A DNA stretch of 64,000 nt from Camillea tinctor (lineage: Eukaryota; Ascomycota; Sordariomycetes; Xylariales; Xylariaceae): positions 434,001 to 498,000 of the forward strand of contig MU394061.1 of the NCBI GenBank assembly GCA_022578605.1, given 5' to 3'. Position 1 is the stretch's first letter. Each line of letters begins with the position of its first letter. The translations under genes and the position numbers were made by a program. The notes below the pieces were generated by a model. That model saw only the letters and a program-made list of their open reading frames with translations, was not told where the DNA came from and ran no database searches. Below are positions 34,985-47,215 of this stretch, one piece after another.

Positions 34985-35278
34985 AAGCACCACTCAGGAC
35001 CTAGCTCCGCCTACCAGCGGGGCTAGGCTACTGTCTCCAGTTCCAACGGGGTTCAGCTGCTTGCTACCCCTTTGTGGATAGACTCCTGCCGTCGGTCCTG
35101 CGATGTAAGCATCATTCAGGACCTAGCTCCGCCTACCAGCGGGGGCAGGCTACTGTCGTCGGTTCCAAGAGGGTTCAGCTGCTTGCTACCCCTCTGTGGA
35201 CAGGCTCCTGTTGTCGGTCCTGCGGGAGTCCAGATGCTCAGCTGCTTGCTGACAGGCTCCTGTCGTTGGTCCTGCTAT
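34985..35278 (+). repeat. Tandem repeat, ~122-bp unit, two full and one partial copy
   Basis: Both units contain caggacctagctccgcctac and gttcagctgcttgctacccc, and end near gtcggtcctgcg. A shortened third copy begins at cagctgcttgctgac. Each copy carries one TGCTT apex (35058, 35180, 35243). Confidence 0.85.
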
Positions 35279-35788
35279 TCTCCAGATGATCGATTGCCCA
35301 ATTTCCCTTTGCGGAAGTTCAGTATTGAACACCCACAGCCGTAAGTTTCCTGCTTTCCTCTACAAATCCATACCTATTTGTGGCATTTTACTCTATCCCT
35401 AGCCGGGCATTTCTAACTTAAGTAGTACTGTGTCGTGAACAGGAACCGATATACGAGATCGCAAGATCTATCTGGGATGGTGCCCAATAAAGAAACCGAA
35501 AAATAGAAGTCAGCCAACGTAGCCCCTGGCTGCTTGCCTCGGGTTGCTTGTCTTGTGCTGCTTGCAGTTGGCTACTCGCCACAGGCTGCTTGCCCGTCCG
35601 CATCGAAGTGACAACCATCGTGGGGACCATCATGAATGGAAGGTCTACCCCCTTCTGACTGATTGTCAGCTTTGCGGGGCCTAAGCCAGAGGGCCAGAGA
35701 GACCTTGCCTCACGTAAAGGCAAGCCCACACTCCTTTCTTCTTCCCTTTTTTTTGTGCTATGTACTAACGAGCTACGCTTCGCCCCAG

Positions 35789-36247
35789 GTGTCTCGGGAC
35801 TCGTCCGCAAGATCTTCGTCCTTGGCGAGGATCCCCGAACCTCCCGGGGCTAAACGACCTGATCGTACCCACGATCGGTATAAGTTCCGAGAGGTGGTTG
35901 ATGGCGAGGTCGAGGTCGAGGTCAACAAGGCTGGCAAGAAGGCCGGCAAAAAAGTGAGTTGCTCACAGCCATGTGTTTGCATTTTTCGTCAGTTTGTGAA
36001 TATATAGCTGACATACCACTCGTGGCTTTCATAGTTGGGCAAAGGATTCCGAATCCTCACCAGGCCGCGTGCCGCACCCGACTTGAAGACCCTAACCATC
36101 ACTGCGCGGCCCAGGCAAGGTCGACGCTCATCTCATGCTGCTTGCTTGAGTGACTGGGGCCGTGTGCCGCGCCTTCAACACAGTGGTATTACCAGTGCTT
36201 CTGGTAATACTATCAATATAAGAGGCGGATCATATCGGGGAGGCTAG
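35789..36247 (+). CDS. Possible two-exon gene piece inside the hairpin array
   Basis: An exon-like segment 35789-35953 follows a branch-like actaac and ccccag acceptor. It ends AAAAAA|GTGAGT, and an 81-bp intron (35954-36034, with gctgac and ttcatag) joins it in phase to 36035-36247. The product is basic, with VDGEVEVEVNKAGKKAGKK before the junction and LGKGFRILTRPR after it, ending at TAG. Upstream exons are not clear. Other intron-like donors (gtaagt at 34003, 34850 and 35341) suggest a transcribed, spliced locus, possibly non-coding or decayed. No family is recognised. Confidence 0.25.
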
Positions 36248-38711
36248 ATCATGGTACACACGAGGGCCTAGGGGCGCCTGAAGAGGCTTATCAGGTCCCC
36301 CAAAGGGCACCTACAGTTCAACTGCTGCAGAGCTCCGAACCAACAAATGAATGACCGCGCCATGTTGCTGGGGATAGGGAACGGTGGTTATAGTTTCTCA
36401 CAACAACACCCAGAACATAGTACTCGTGGATCATTATTCATTCTGTTCTCCTATGTTTCTTCCTTACTTAATTAATACTCTATATATGTTCTCTATTAAT
36501 TGTCTTCCTTTCCCCGTTTTCTCGGACCCGTTCCTCCTTGTGTAAGTGCTCGCTGGGCCGTGGGTCCCGGACCGGAGCATGTCCACTCTGCTCCATGTCT
36601 GTCTCCACTATGTATGGGGTTCAACGTTTTCCAACGCAGAGAGGGATAGGCTACCGACTTGTTCCATTTCCACTGTGTGGGAACGCAACACCGCCCGTTC
36701 CGAGTGGAGAACTTTTTGTGACGACCACCGCCGTGTTGCATGCATTGGGGGTTTTCTTCCTTTCTGATGATTATAAACTATGTAAGTCCCACTACCCCTG
36801 TTCGCTTCTAGTTTTTTTCCCCCTAATGATTGGAAAGTTGGAACAAGGAATGAAAAGTGCAAAAGGAGAATCAACCAACCTAGAGAAATTAATGGGTCCC
36901 TCTCACTATGGACTAAAACTAACTGATGCTTACGACTGCTGCATTCATGCAAATTTGTGTGTACCTCTAGTTGCCGGTAAGCAGATGCCGTGGGCTACAT
37001 GCCTCCCCTACGTACACAATTGCCAAGACATTGTTCCCTCTAAGAAGAAAAGTGAGAGAAACCCCCAAAAGTTGAGACCATTAAAAACAATACCGAAAGT
37101 GCATAATTCTAACCCTACTTTCTTTTCTTCTTCATCTCAATCCCATGTACCGCAGCAGCGGAAAGAAACCCGGGCATCGAAGTTTGTTAACGACTAGACC
37201 GGTTGATGGAATAAGTGACCGAACCTACGCCACCCGAAAAGAAAAAAAAAAGCAAAGATAAAAGACAAGCAAGGGAGAGGGGGAAGAAATTTGCTACTAT
37301 ACGGCGAGGCCGGTTTTCCATCTTTTTCTTTTCCCCCATGTACCTGCATAGGTAGGTAAGTGGTAGGCAAGTAAGCACTTCCTTCAACGCCAATCGATGG
37401 ATCGGGTCTGTGTCTTACCCTCCTACAGGAGCACAGCGTAGGTAGACTATATGCTTACCCGCTTGTACATACACACTGCATATGTAACCGCCCAGGCCGG
37501 GGTAGTAGTATGTAGCAGCTTGGAATTCTGTAGCCTACAGGACTCTGCGCTGTCGTAGGAGGACCGGTGTGGGCGATGTTGCACTAGGTTAGGGGCTTCT
37601 CTGTGAGATACCTTGGGCGAAAACAAGAGAGAGAGATAATCCATCCCTAGCCGTTCGACTACCAAGCAGTCAGTCTAATGACGATCTATATTCCATGGAA
37701 ACCGAAAAGCAAAAGAGATGAAAAATGATCTCCTTGCTATCATCTTTCTAATCCATCCTTATTTGAACAGTTCCATATAAAATCCTCAAACCAACACCAT
37801 ATTTCGTTCCTGAGATAATCTACTTCTCTTCTCGCAAGAGAGAAAAAACCCAAAAATCAAAGCACAGAAAACCTGAGAGAAACAAAACCAAGCCCTCCCC
37901 CGACCGAGTAAAACACCATAAAAGAGCTGCCTAAGATGGCGTTTCCCCTCCCTTACGTCCTACGAAGCGACGCGCAATTCTCGCATCGCATTAGGATCTT
38001 TTGTATGTATGTATGTATGTAGCCGTGGGCTTAGGATGAACAATGCGTGGTAAAAAAAAAGAAGACTAGAGTAGCGGAAAGGCGAAAGGATTACCCTTCT
38101 CCGTCACCGAGGCCTATGCCGCGCCTGGATAGCACTAAGTCAGGATGGTACGTAGGACTTTTTTCCATCCTTTCCCTGTAGTGAAGAATCTCTTTCTACT
38201 GGTCATGGGGGACGGCGCTGATGTCTCAGAAGAGAACTTAGGTAGAGTAAGTGAGATAGGTTAGTCGTAACGAATGCCCTTGCTGCTACGAATTACCTAG
38301 GTAATTAATCCAGACGGTTTGCCTTGGGTTTTGTATCACGAGCCATAATGCATATACCATGAAAGATGTGGCTGTTTTTAATATGTGAGTCAATTAATAT
38401 TTACTGAACCTTTTTTTTTCTCCTCCTTTTGATGTTCATCGCGATTTCAGCTAGATATATACAAAATCTCTATTGCATGCCATCTTCTGCACCCCCAGTA
38501 AGCATGACTTTAGCACACATCGTGAATGCTCACCCCACCCACTCACTCTCCTGTCTCCCCTTTAAATCCCATGTCTATGGGCACGGTTACTTCTAACCGT
38601 TAGGCTTTCTCCTGAGAAAGAGGTAGCTCCTCTATTCCTAGAGAGCCCGGCTTCGTCATAGCAGAAACCCGTTGTAAAGAATGCAACCGATGCATAGTCT
38701 TAAAATACTAC
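36248..38711. other. Gene-poor stretch
   Basis: A 219-codon open frame at 36538-37197 starts at TTG, lacks motifs and is probably chance. (tatg)n microsatellite at 38004-38021. The rest is AT-rich and 3' of the permease gene. Confidence 0.45.
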
Positions 38712-40653
38712 TTAATTCGGGTCTTCACCCATATAGTTCTCGCGTGCCTTGCGTTTTCCTAGGAACATGGCACTCATCTCATCGCGGAAGCGGGAAGGTG
38801 GCTCGGTGAGGGAATTCTCGTAAGCGTCGATGAGGGGCTTCTCCCAGACAAGGTCGGCTTCGGTGGGGGACACAAAACGCGTGCGCTTGACGATTTTGAA
38901 GCCCGTATATGTGCAGGCAGCGATCAGAGCCATGGTGTAGAACGCGAAGAAATCGCCAACGTTCCAGTATCCTGGCACGAACACCGTGTACCCGAAGATG
39001 GCTTCCATGATGATCATCCACACCGCACCGATGTAGCCACAGTATGGCTGAAACCACCCTCGGTACGGCAGTGTGCTCCGGTCGATCCCCTGAGCCTTAA
39101 GCGCCCGGTAGAAGAACACGTACGTGATGCTGATGACGATGTAGTTAATCAGACCCGCACCCTGTGTTAGCGTCGCTAGCCACGTTACGACCTGCGCTGT
39201 GTTGTTCGAGGTCTGCAGGAATGACAAGAACGGGAAGACCATGGTGAAGGCAAACGCGTAGATTGGGATACCGTTCTTCATGGTCTTCTTGAAGATTCTC
39301 GGGGCCTGGCCATCACAGGCAAGACCGTAAAGTGATCGCATAGCACAGTAAGTGTAAGCGTTACCGGCACTGAAGATGCTTGTGAGCAGTAGGGCGTTGA
39401 CGATATGGGGTAGCACTTCAATGCCCAAGTTTTGCATCGCAATGACATACGGCGATCCATCAGCCGTCCCGGACGAGTTCCCCAGGTTACTGTCGTTGTA
39501 CGGGAGTACAATGCCGATGCAAATGGCGCTACCGATAAAGAACAGCGCAAATCGCCAGTAGATGGTCTTGAACCCGTTTTTGAGGTATACGCGCGGACGC
39601 TCCGCCTCTCCCGCTACCATGCCGAGATATTCGGGGCCGACAACAGTAAATCCAGCAGAGAAGAGGGCTCCGAGGAAGCCTTCAAATTGACCGAGCGAAC
39701 CGCCATGGACATGGGTCGCGAAAGCGCCGGGATTCGACCAGTATCGGAAACCGTAGGCGTCGTGCTGCGGGTTACCACCAGACATAGTGATCAGGGTAAA
39801 CAAGAACATCATGCAGATGAGTATTAGCTTGCCCGATGCTAGCCAGAATTCTGCTTCTCTAAGGTGCGATATCACTATTAGCAAATGCATCTCTATGAAC
39901 CAGGCTAGACGATTGGCCGAGAATTACGGGTTCGCTTTTCGGGGGTGTATTGGTTTTTTTTTTTTTTTTTTCCCAATAGCCACAAGCAGTAGATGACCGA
40001 CTTGAGGCCATATCCATTTCGCGTATAGGAATTTCTCGTATTTTGATGTGAAACTTACCCAAAGTACTTCACAGCAACAACATTGATTAGACTATCACAT
40101 CATGTTAATTTCCAAAGTGCAAGACAACGGATTTTAGAGACTTCACATACGCATAAAGCACGATGCAAGCGATGCAGATAGCGGCGACAGGCACACGGTC
40201 GCTCCAGAAGCTGATGATCAGATTGATTGCAGAGATCTCGAAAGGGATAAGACAGGCCTCGTATAGAAAGAAATTCCAGCCGGCCAGAAAACCGAGAGAG
40301 CTGTCGACCCATTTGCCCGCCATTCGGATGAATGAACCACCTACAGGCATATAGATGACCATTTCGGCGAGGCAGTTACTCACAAGACCAACCATGATGG
40401 TCTGGATGGCATATCCGAGGAGCAGGCCAGCAGGACCACCCTTGGCCAAGCCGCCGCCGATGCTGACAAAAAGCGCAGTGCCGATACTGCCACCAATGGC
40501 GATCAGTTGAATCTGGCGATTACCCAAGTGTCGATGGAGTTGGTCCCTAGCCATGGTTTCGATGTAGGATTCTTCGTTCATGTCGCTGTTGGACGAGTTG
40601 GCTTTCTCGTCGGAAAAGCCCGCCTGGGCCGTCTTATCTGGTACTGCCGCCAT
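38712..40653 (-). CDS. Amino-acid permease (APC/YAT family, 560 aa)
   Basis: Three exons: 40151-40653, 40059-40091 and 38712-39858, with introns 40092-40150 (GTATGT donor) and 39859-40058 (GTAAGT, contains an ~18-bp T run on the + strand). All phases close. A short cytosolic N-terminus leads into HRHLGNRQIQLIAIGGSIGTALFVSIG, the consensus start of fungal YAT permeases, followed by about twelve hydrophobic segments. INVVAVKYFGEAEFW bridges the tiny second exon, and the C-terminal tail is cytosolic. It should import amino acids across the plasma membrane by proton symport; which ones cannot be told. Intact and of normal length. The promoter region upstream (40.65-41.0 kb) is purine-rich on the + strand. 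Confidence 0.92.
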
Positions 40654-43600
40654 ATTGAGAACAGGAGAGAGAACTCCGCTGAGCTAGCGGAATACTGGAG
40701 AGGGTGTAAGACGTCTGGAAGCTCACGGGGCTCGATGTCATTATACTTGAGCACACGACGGCGCGTACTACCAAACCAAGAAGGGATTCCCTGCACTACC
40801 ACCACGGCGGGAGGAAGAAAAAGGGGGAGAAAGGGACGAAAGGAGGGAGGTAAGGGAAGATATCTGGTCTCAGTTATCCGTCAAATTCGTTGACAGGGAG
40901 AAGACCTGATAAGAAAAAAAGAAAAGAAAAAGTAAGCCGAGGCGAAGAGTAATCTTTTTAATTTATTTATTTTTTCTTCCTCAGCCGATCGGGACGGATG
41001 CGTTATTTTGTATGGACGGGAGTCTCTCGGGGTACCGATGTCATAAACATCAGTTTTCCTTGTCGGCTTCTATCGCACATGGACAGCCCTTGCCTTGCTA
41101 GTTCGAGTCCAGGAGGGCTGATTGGATCCTATACCCCTGCTTTGATCCTCAGCCTGGGCAGAGGAAAGTTACAGCACTCAATTCTCGATGATCTACGAAT
41201 CCTACACTCGGTGTCTCGTGGGAAGTAACCCGTTGCCGTTAGTCCGGTTGCGGGATTGTGCTTGGGGGATTTTGAGGGCAGCTGATTCCGTGGTCAAGAG
41301 AGCTGAACTATATGCATACGACGTAATTAATGATAGGCTGAGGAGACCATGAGTATGGGTGTTTTTTTGATGGGTAAGAAAAACGTTACAATTGAAAAAA
41401 AAAAGTTTCCCTATTCTCACCACCATTAAGTTGTAGTAGTGTAAGTGCTGAGGGAGGGAGAAAACGACAGTGCAAGAAACCGATAAACCCTGGTAAGTTT
41501 TAACCTTGTAATGCATATCTACGCCTGCTCTTTGTTTGTGTCACTGTCTTGGCAAACATTCAACACTGTGTGATGCTTGATGCTGGTTTAGACATGTGCT
41601 AGATTACCACTAAGGTTCAACAATTGCCTGCCTTCCCATCCCACTCAGCCCACTATGGGGACCGCCCCTCTGGGGGCTCCTTGTCCACCCACGCATCCAC
41701 CCACGCACGGTGTCGTCATACTGCAGATGATCTGATCTCAAGCCTGCCATTTTCGGCTAGAACTACCTGCAGCTTGATCTATGTAGCGAGCTGGGACCAT
41801 GTCATCCTTGTACAAGGCCCACCCACATCCCCGTAAAACATAAGCAGGCGAATCCGGGGGCAAGATCCGCGTTCATCAATGGGACAGTACAGGCAAGACA
41901 GGCTACATTATTTTTTATCTCTCTTTCCATTCGATGTTTATCTGGCAAGGCAGGCTTATTCTTAAGTACCTGTGCTGCTGTGGTCCGTACTACTTTGTAC
42001 ATATGTATAGCCCCGTCGCCGATAAACCATGCCAGTCACGGAGAATTATGGTACTACATAGCAGTTGCATTGGAGCTTAATTGTAGTGTAGAGAGAGTTG
42101 GCAGTTGCTGCATTCGATAGACATGAACTACTACCTAGGTAATAGTCACCTTTAAGACGTACCCGCCGTTTTATTCCTGGGTTGCCAAGTTCTGGAAATA
42201 TTATAGAGCCTCTTTGCATCCTGTTTATTACTCCGTACAAGTTTAGTATTCCTGCACGCTTACCAGGTCTCTCGGTAAAGTGTTCTCTTTACACCCTAGT
42301 TAGCAGAGTGATACATGAACAACACGGCAGTGCACGGGACGCAAGTCAATCGGGCGAACCACCGATTCGCGTGGCTTGTCTAAGACGACTAACCTATGGA
42401 TGCTTCTGTGTGTAACCATGACTTTGCTAGCCTGGCACTGGATAGGTTGAATGCAAAAAGCGTATTACGTACACAACCCTAGACAACTCGGCCTTATTAT
42501 ACTAACCTAGAAGCAGCTCACGGCTTGGTCAAGTCGGCTGTGGTGGCGGTGAAGAAGCTAGTGACTCGCCTTGCGGTAGGTACCAATTGTGAGGGGGCGG
42601 GGTCCGTACGGGGAGAACCTTATGTATCTTACCACCCAGGCCTGCCAGGCTAGGCTATTAGTGTTAGGTATCACGGCGATGTTTAGCAGTAAAATATCTA
42701 ACGGCCGGAACCTGGCGCTTTTAATCGATTTACACTCGATTTACACATTCTGTTTCTGCAAGGTTGTTCTGACTTTTGTTAAACCGCAGATATTGACCTA
42801 GCTAGAACTCGGAGAAGTCCTAGCTGTAAATGTCTAAGAAACAGAGGGAAAAAAAGAAGACAAAAGAAACTAATCGCTGTTTATACTCTTCACCGAATAG
42901 AATCAAAGTCATTTGCCGATTATTACTTCCGCCCTCCCACTGATTTGTCTCGGAAGATTAAAAAAACTCATCAAGATACTATGTACAAATTACATGGATA
43001 ATCCAATCCCCTGTAAGAGCGTTAATGTAGTGTCTAATAGTACGTAGTGTATCAGGAGATACATATGTACATAGCATCAATTTTCACTTGGTTCTAGGCT
43101 TCTCGCATCCTTGCCAGGTATCATTACACCAGCCAAGCCTTTATCCAGCGCAGACTTCCCACTGATGATATGCCTTTAACTCTATCCCCTGTCTAGCGTC
43201 TCGACTTGGCCTGCTTAAAAAACTTTCCTATTAGACAAAACGCTATCCGAGTCTAAGCGATTCCTACAGACTTATTATTATTATTAGTTGGGCGATTCCT
43301 CGAGGGCACGATTTTGCAAATTTGATACCGATTACAATCTCAATTTGACTACTAGGTTTGTCAATGGGATTTCCAGGACTATGTTTACCTATAATGAACA
43401 CCGAAATTGGTCGGGGTAGTGTCAAACTAAGTTAGCAGTTAACCTAGTTAGAGCTAATCAGCGTTCAGTTATCGAGAATTGACCAACCTAGTCTATCTAT
43501 CGCTACCCGACTAGCCAACCACATTTTATGCTTCTAGAGTTGCTGCGACTGTGCGTTGTTGTTGTTCTTGTTGATAAGAACTCTATCGCAGCAATTCATG

Positions 43601-45666
43601 CATAGCAGAAATGGCGGAGTCCTGATTTTAGATAACCCTTGTTGTTACGGCACGCTTGTTGTTATCTTCGCTCCTACAATTCCGGAACTTAAGATTACCA
43701 GTAATAGTGACCCAAGACACGCAGACACGTAACACTTCTGGTGCTCGGTGCTGCTTGCTGCTATAGCCGGATATAATCATAGTTTGTAGTGTTGATATCC
43801 TTATCAGAGAGAGATTGACCAAGATATGAGTCGGAGATCACTCGGCTTACCTATATACTGCAACCATCACCTATCTATCTTCCGTGTTTCGGCCTCGGCA
43901 AGTCCATGTTACTGTGGTAATCTAGAGTTTCCCAAGTTTAAGTTAACCATATTCTATTATCGACAAGGAGAACGGCGGACCTAATCATTGATAGGACGTA
44001 TCAACTGATCTAAGGCCACTATGTAAATACTACGTGCAAGAACCTTTAAGGTTATCTAAATACATATCTAAAAAGTGCAGGTAGCTTAAAACCCTATTCT
44101 TGATATCCCCATTGAAAAGCCTATCATATTCAAGCTTCACTTTAAACTCAAGATACGATAAAGATCAACAAACCCTCAATCTCATCAAGTGGGTCTGTGT
44201 ACGGTTAAGTTGGTATTTATAGAATTTAACTATAGCTATCTACCCTACCTAGCCATGTGTTACTGATAAAGCATAGAGTTAGCGGATCGCCACTAGAAAC
44301 AGCTTCTCCGGACAGCCGCACGTTCTCATCATGAAGTAACCAAACGAGAAACTTCACCTATGTCCCGATTGGATATAACTACCTACCTAGATTGAAAGAG
44401 CATCTTGCCCCCCTTTAGCAGCTCCGCATTCGCAGCATACAATAGGTAGGCCCCCAGAGATCAAATCTCCTTCCAGACCGCGAGCTCGAAACCATCCGCG
44501 ATAGGGGGACTGCTCCTCTCCACTCCCTCGGGACATGGCCACCGACGTGCCCCAACCGTATCGCGGATATAGTTGTACCTGCTGTTACGGAGTGGAGACC
44601 TTGAATGCAATCTTTAAAACCTTCTTAGCTCCCTCCCCCCCCCCTCAGAAAAGGAGTGTATTAGATGTAATGATGATGGTGAATCTAACTACTGAACCAC
44701 TCGCTGACCTTATTTATACCCTTAGGGTGCTTGTAACACCTTCCTTCGCTAACCCCATCAGCTCCCTCCTCTGCCCCCGCGGTGCGCGAGGGAGGGAGAT
44801 GGTACATAATAGATCTGGGAATCCGCATAAGCTCCGTGCCTGCATGGAGCAGCAGCGGTATTCGGCATTGTTTACTATCGAGATGGGGAAAGGGGGAGGA
44901 CCCCAAAAGTGTGTGCATCTAGATCTCGTCGGGGTAGGCAAGCCACATTGCAGGTGCGGAGGACTGCCTCATCGCGACACCGAGATGACGATGACGTCGC
45001 GGATGTAGACGGGATGGTATCCCATCTGGCTGTTCATGGCTGGCTGGTTAGACGACGACGTCTATGGGCGGAGTTGGTATGCAGGCACCGATGGATATAG
45101 AGTTAGTTATTAATGGGACGTTTAACCTACAGAGATGTGTGTAGCTATCATAGGTAATAAAGGGGGGAAGGGGGAGATCTTGACTAAGTATCTTGAAATC
45201 CCCTTAATTTTCGCTCTGTGGGATGTAGTCTCTTGATTTGTGATAGTGGATGCTGGGTTTATGCTGGGTAGAATGCGTCAGCAACAAAATTTTATAGAGA
45301 ATACTCCTTAGTTTATGATGATCCAATCGATACCATTGATATGTGTGTATAGGAAGATCACCTCGTCTAAGCCACAGGCTATATTAAACATGGCATAAAC
45401 CACTCAATCACATAGATAATCAAGAGACTAGTCCAGGAAGTGATTACCTGGGATAAAAGTCTAGCTGTGTATATAGAGGACCATATCAACTGGATATTAT
45501 TGTTTATTATCCTTCGAAGCATGTTGCATCATGCTGCATTAACCCACAATCTCTCCGGGGAGGCTCGATAATTATCCAAGTCATTAAAAAATAAGTCCAT
45601 CGCCTTAACATTCTTCCGTCGTGCAGTAACACCTCCTAGGTACTATAGTTGCTCTCGCCCACAATA
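40654..45666. other. 5-kb gene-poor stretch
   Basis: No gene supported. An ATG-started 157-codon ORF at 44535-45008 (Cys/Pro-rich start, no motif) is the longest candidate and probably chance. A hairpin with arms agagttgctgcga and tcgcagcaattc lies at about 43536-43596, and one TGCTT with weakly complementary flanks at 43752. Confidence 0.4.
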
Positions 45667-47215
45667 CTACTCATCAATCCGCCTCCGTAGACTCGTGTAA
45701 GCCGCTGCGGCTAACTTCCTTTGAGCCCCCTTTTGTGTCTCTTTCCATCCGCGATCAGGGGATTTGACACCAAAAAGACGCGGTAAGAGCACCGAGAGCA
45801 GCTCCTCGCGGGCTTCCTTCTGTGTTTCTTTCCATCTTAAGGGACCCTCGTTATGATCCTCGACGTTAGCCTCCTCTGACGTGGTTGATGAATGCGACGG
45901 AACCGCCGCCGTCAGGGCGTTAAGATCATGAGGTTGGGACCTGGACGCGTTCCCGCTTTCTGACCAAGACCGGCTTCCCTCATATGATGAGCTCGTTGTC
46001 TTGTCGTTGGTGATAGCTTCGCTCGCCGGGTCTGGGGAGGCTGTGGTCAAAGCCACCCAAGGGTGCTCTCTAGCTTTAGCTGCCGATAGTCTCTCCGAGG
46101 GTGTGATTCTCATGAGGGAATGAATGAATTTGATAGCATTATCGCTGGCATGAACCCTTTTTAACAGTTCCGTTGTGAAGTCATCCTCATTTCCAAACGT
46201 CAAGGACCCCGTCAGCATGTTGAAAGCAATCTCGCCCAGGCTCCACATATCCGCGGGAAAAGGATCCGATCGTTTGGCCGATTCGGTACCTGAGCGTCTC
46301 TCCGGAGCCATGAATGAGAGAGTTCCAATGATTTCTTTTGTGCCTTCGCCTTGAATCATCTTGCTAAGACCCACTATGATGATTAGAGTTAGTAATTTCC
46401 ATATTTGCTCTCTAGGCAGTATCTTAGGACTCCGAGCCAGTATATTTAGTCATGATAGGTTTACTTCATAGGGACGGGCCAGAGAGGTGAACAAATGACT
46501 CTCAACATCACTCACTATCACAAATCTTGACATGCCATTCCGGGGCCGGCTTCTTGATGAGAATGTTCTGTATACCAAGTTAGTGTACGACTACCGACCG
46601 ACCACATCAGACGAAAAGATACCTACACCTGGTTTTAGGTCCCGGTGCGCAAAGCCCTTCTCATGCATGTATACCAAGCCTTGAAGAACTTGCCGGGTGA
46701 TATCTTGACATTCATTCTCTGGTATGCACTTGTTCTTGATGTACTCAGCTAAATCTCCATGTTCACAATATTCTGTTGCAATGTGAAGGCCTTCTTCCGA
46801 TTGATACCATCCATAAAAGTTGACGAAGGAGTGGACAAACTACTATGTTAGTCATAAAGATACGAAAGGGGGGGGGGGCGGAGGGGGGCTAAATATATAT
46901 ATTTACCTCTCTCTGGGAGAAAGTTTCCAATGCTTCTATCTCACGCTCCCAGTGCCCTTCCCGTATCTCCTCCTTCGCGATTTTGACAGCGCGGACATGG
47001 TACCCCGTATCTTTTCCTGACCTCAGTTTCTCCAGCCAAACAGTTCCGTACCCCCCTGATCCCAAAGGCTTTTTTTCGCGTATCCAGACCTGCGCTGAAT
47101 TTCTTCGACGGTAGACATTCTCATGCGTTGTAGTATAGACACCTTTGTCGAGGCGGATTTCGGCCGGCAACTCCGAGTCACGTACTAGATTAGACGTGCT
47201 AGTTAAGAGGGACAT
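45667..47215 (-). CDS. Ser/Thr protein kinase with DMG motif (426 aa)
   Basis: Four exons: 46907-47215, 46627-46839, 46516-46567 and 45667-46373. Introns are 46840-46906, 46568-46626 and 46374-46515. Kinase landmarks are the Gly loop GSGGYGTV (52-59), Lys78 in AVKIA, the catalytic loop HRDLKPGN (168-175), Asp191 and MAPE (213-216). The metal-binding motif reads D-M-G, formed across intron 3, instead of D-F-G; all catalytic residues remain, so activity is likely. Closest in style to fungal CAMK/ULK-like kinases found in accessory genome. The C-terminal ~150 residues are Ser/Thr-rich and end in two copies of WKETQK (W372 and W401, period 29). Intron 1 contains an 11-base G/C homopolymer run that is a risk point for sequencing. 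Confidence 0.85.

Larger units (their letters stand above)
30609..36160 (+). repeat. Array of quasi-palindromes, most with a TGCTT apex
   Basis: TGCTT occurs on the + strand starting at 30980, 31051, 31486, 31725, 31896, 32824, 32993, 33443, 33747, 33833, 34309, 35058, 35180, 35243, 35531, 35545, 35559, 35587 and 36139, about four times chance. In most cases the bases on its two sides are complementary, while stem sequence differs from site to site (agac/gtct, atga/tcat, ggc/gcc, cagc/gctg). At least eight more inverted repeats without TGCTT lie between them. No family of elements known to me looks like this. Confidence 0.65.

Noticed and set aside
30609..36160. Integron-like attC array or CRISPR
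   Set aside because: Hairpins with variable stems recall attC sites, but there is no integrase or cassette-ORF order and the DNA is fungal. Spacers and repeats do not have CRISPR regularity.
36538..37197. 219-codon + strand ORF
   Set aside because: Starts at TTG, has odd composition and no motif, and contains intron-like gtaagt; probably chance.
41095..41112. gttcgagtcc, tRNA-like
   Set aside because: Flanks do not form a T stem or acceptor stem.
44535..45008. 157-codon ORF
   Set aside because: ATG start but no family, signal or codon bias that I can support.
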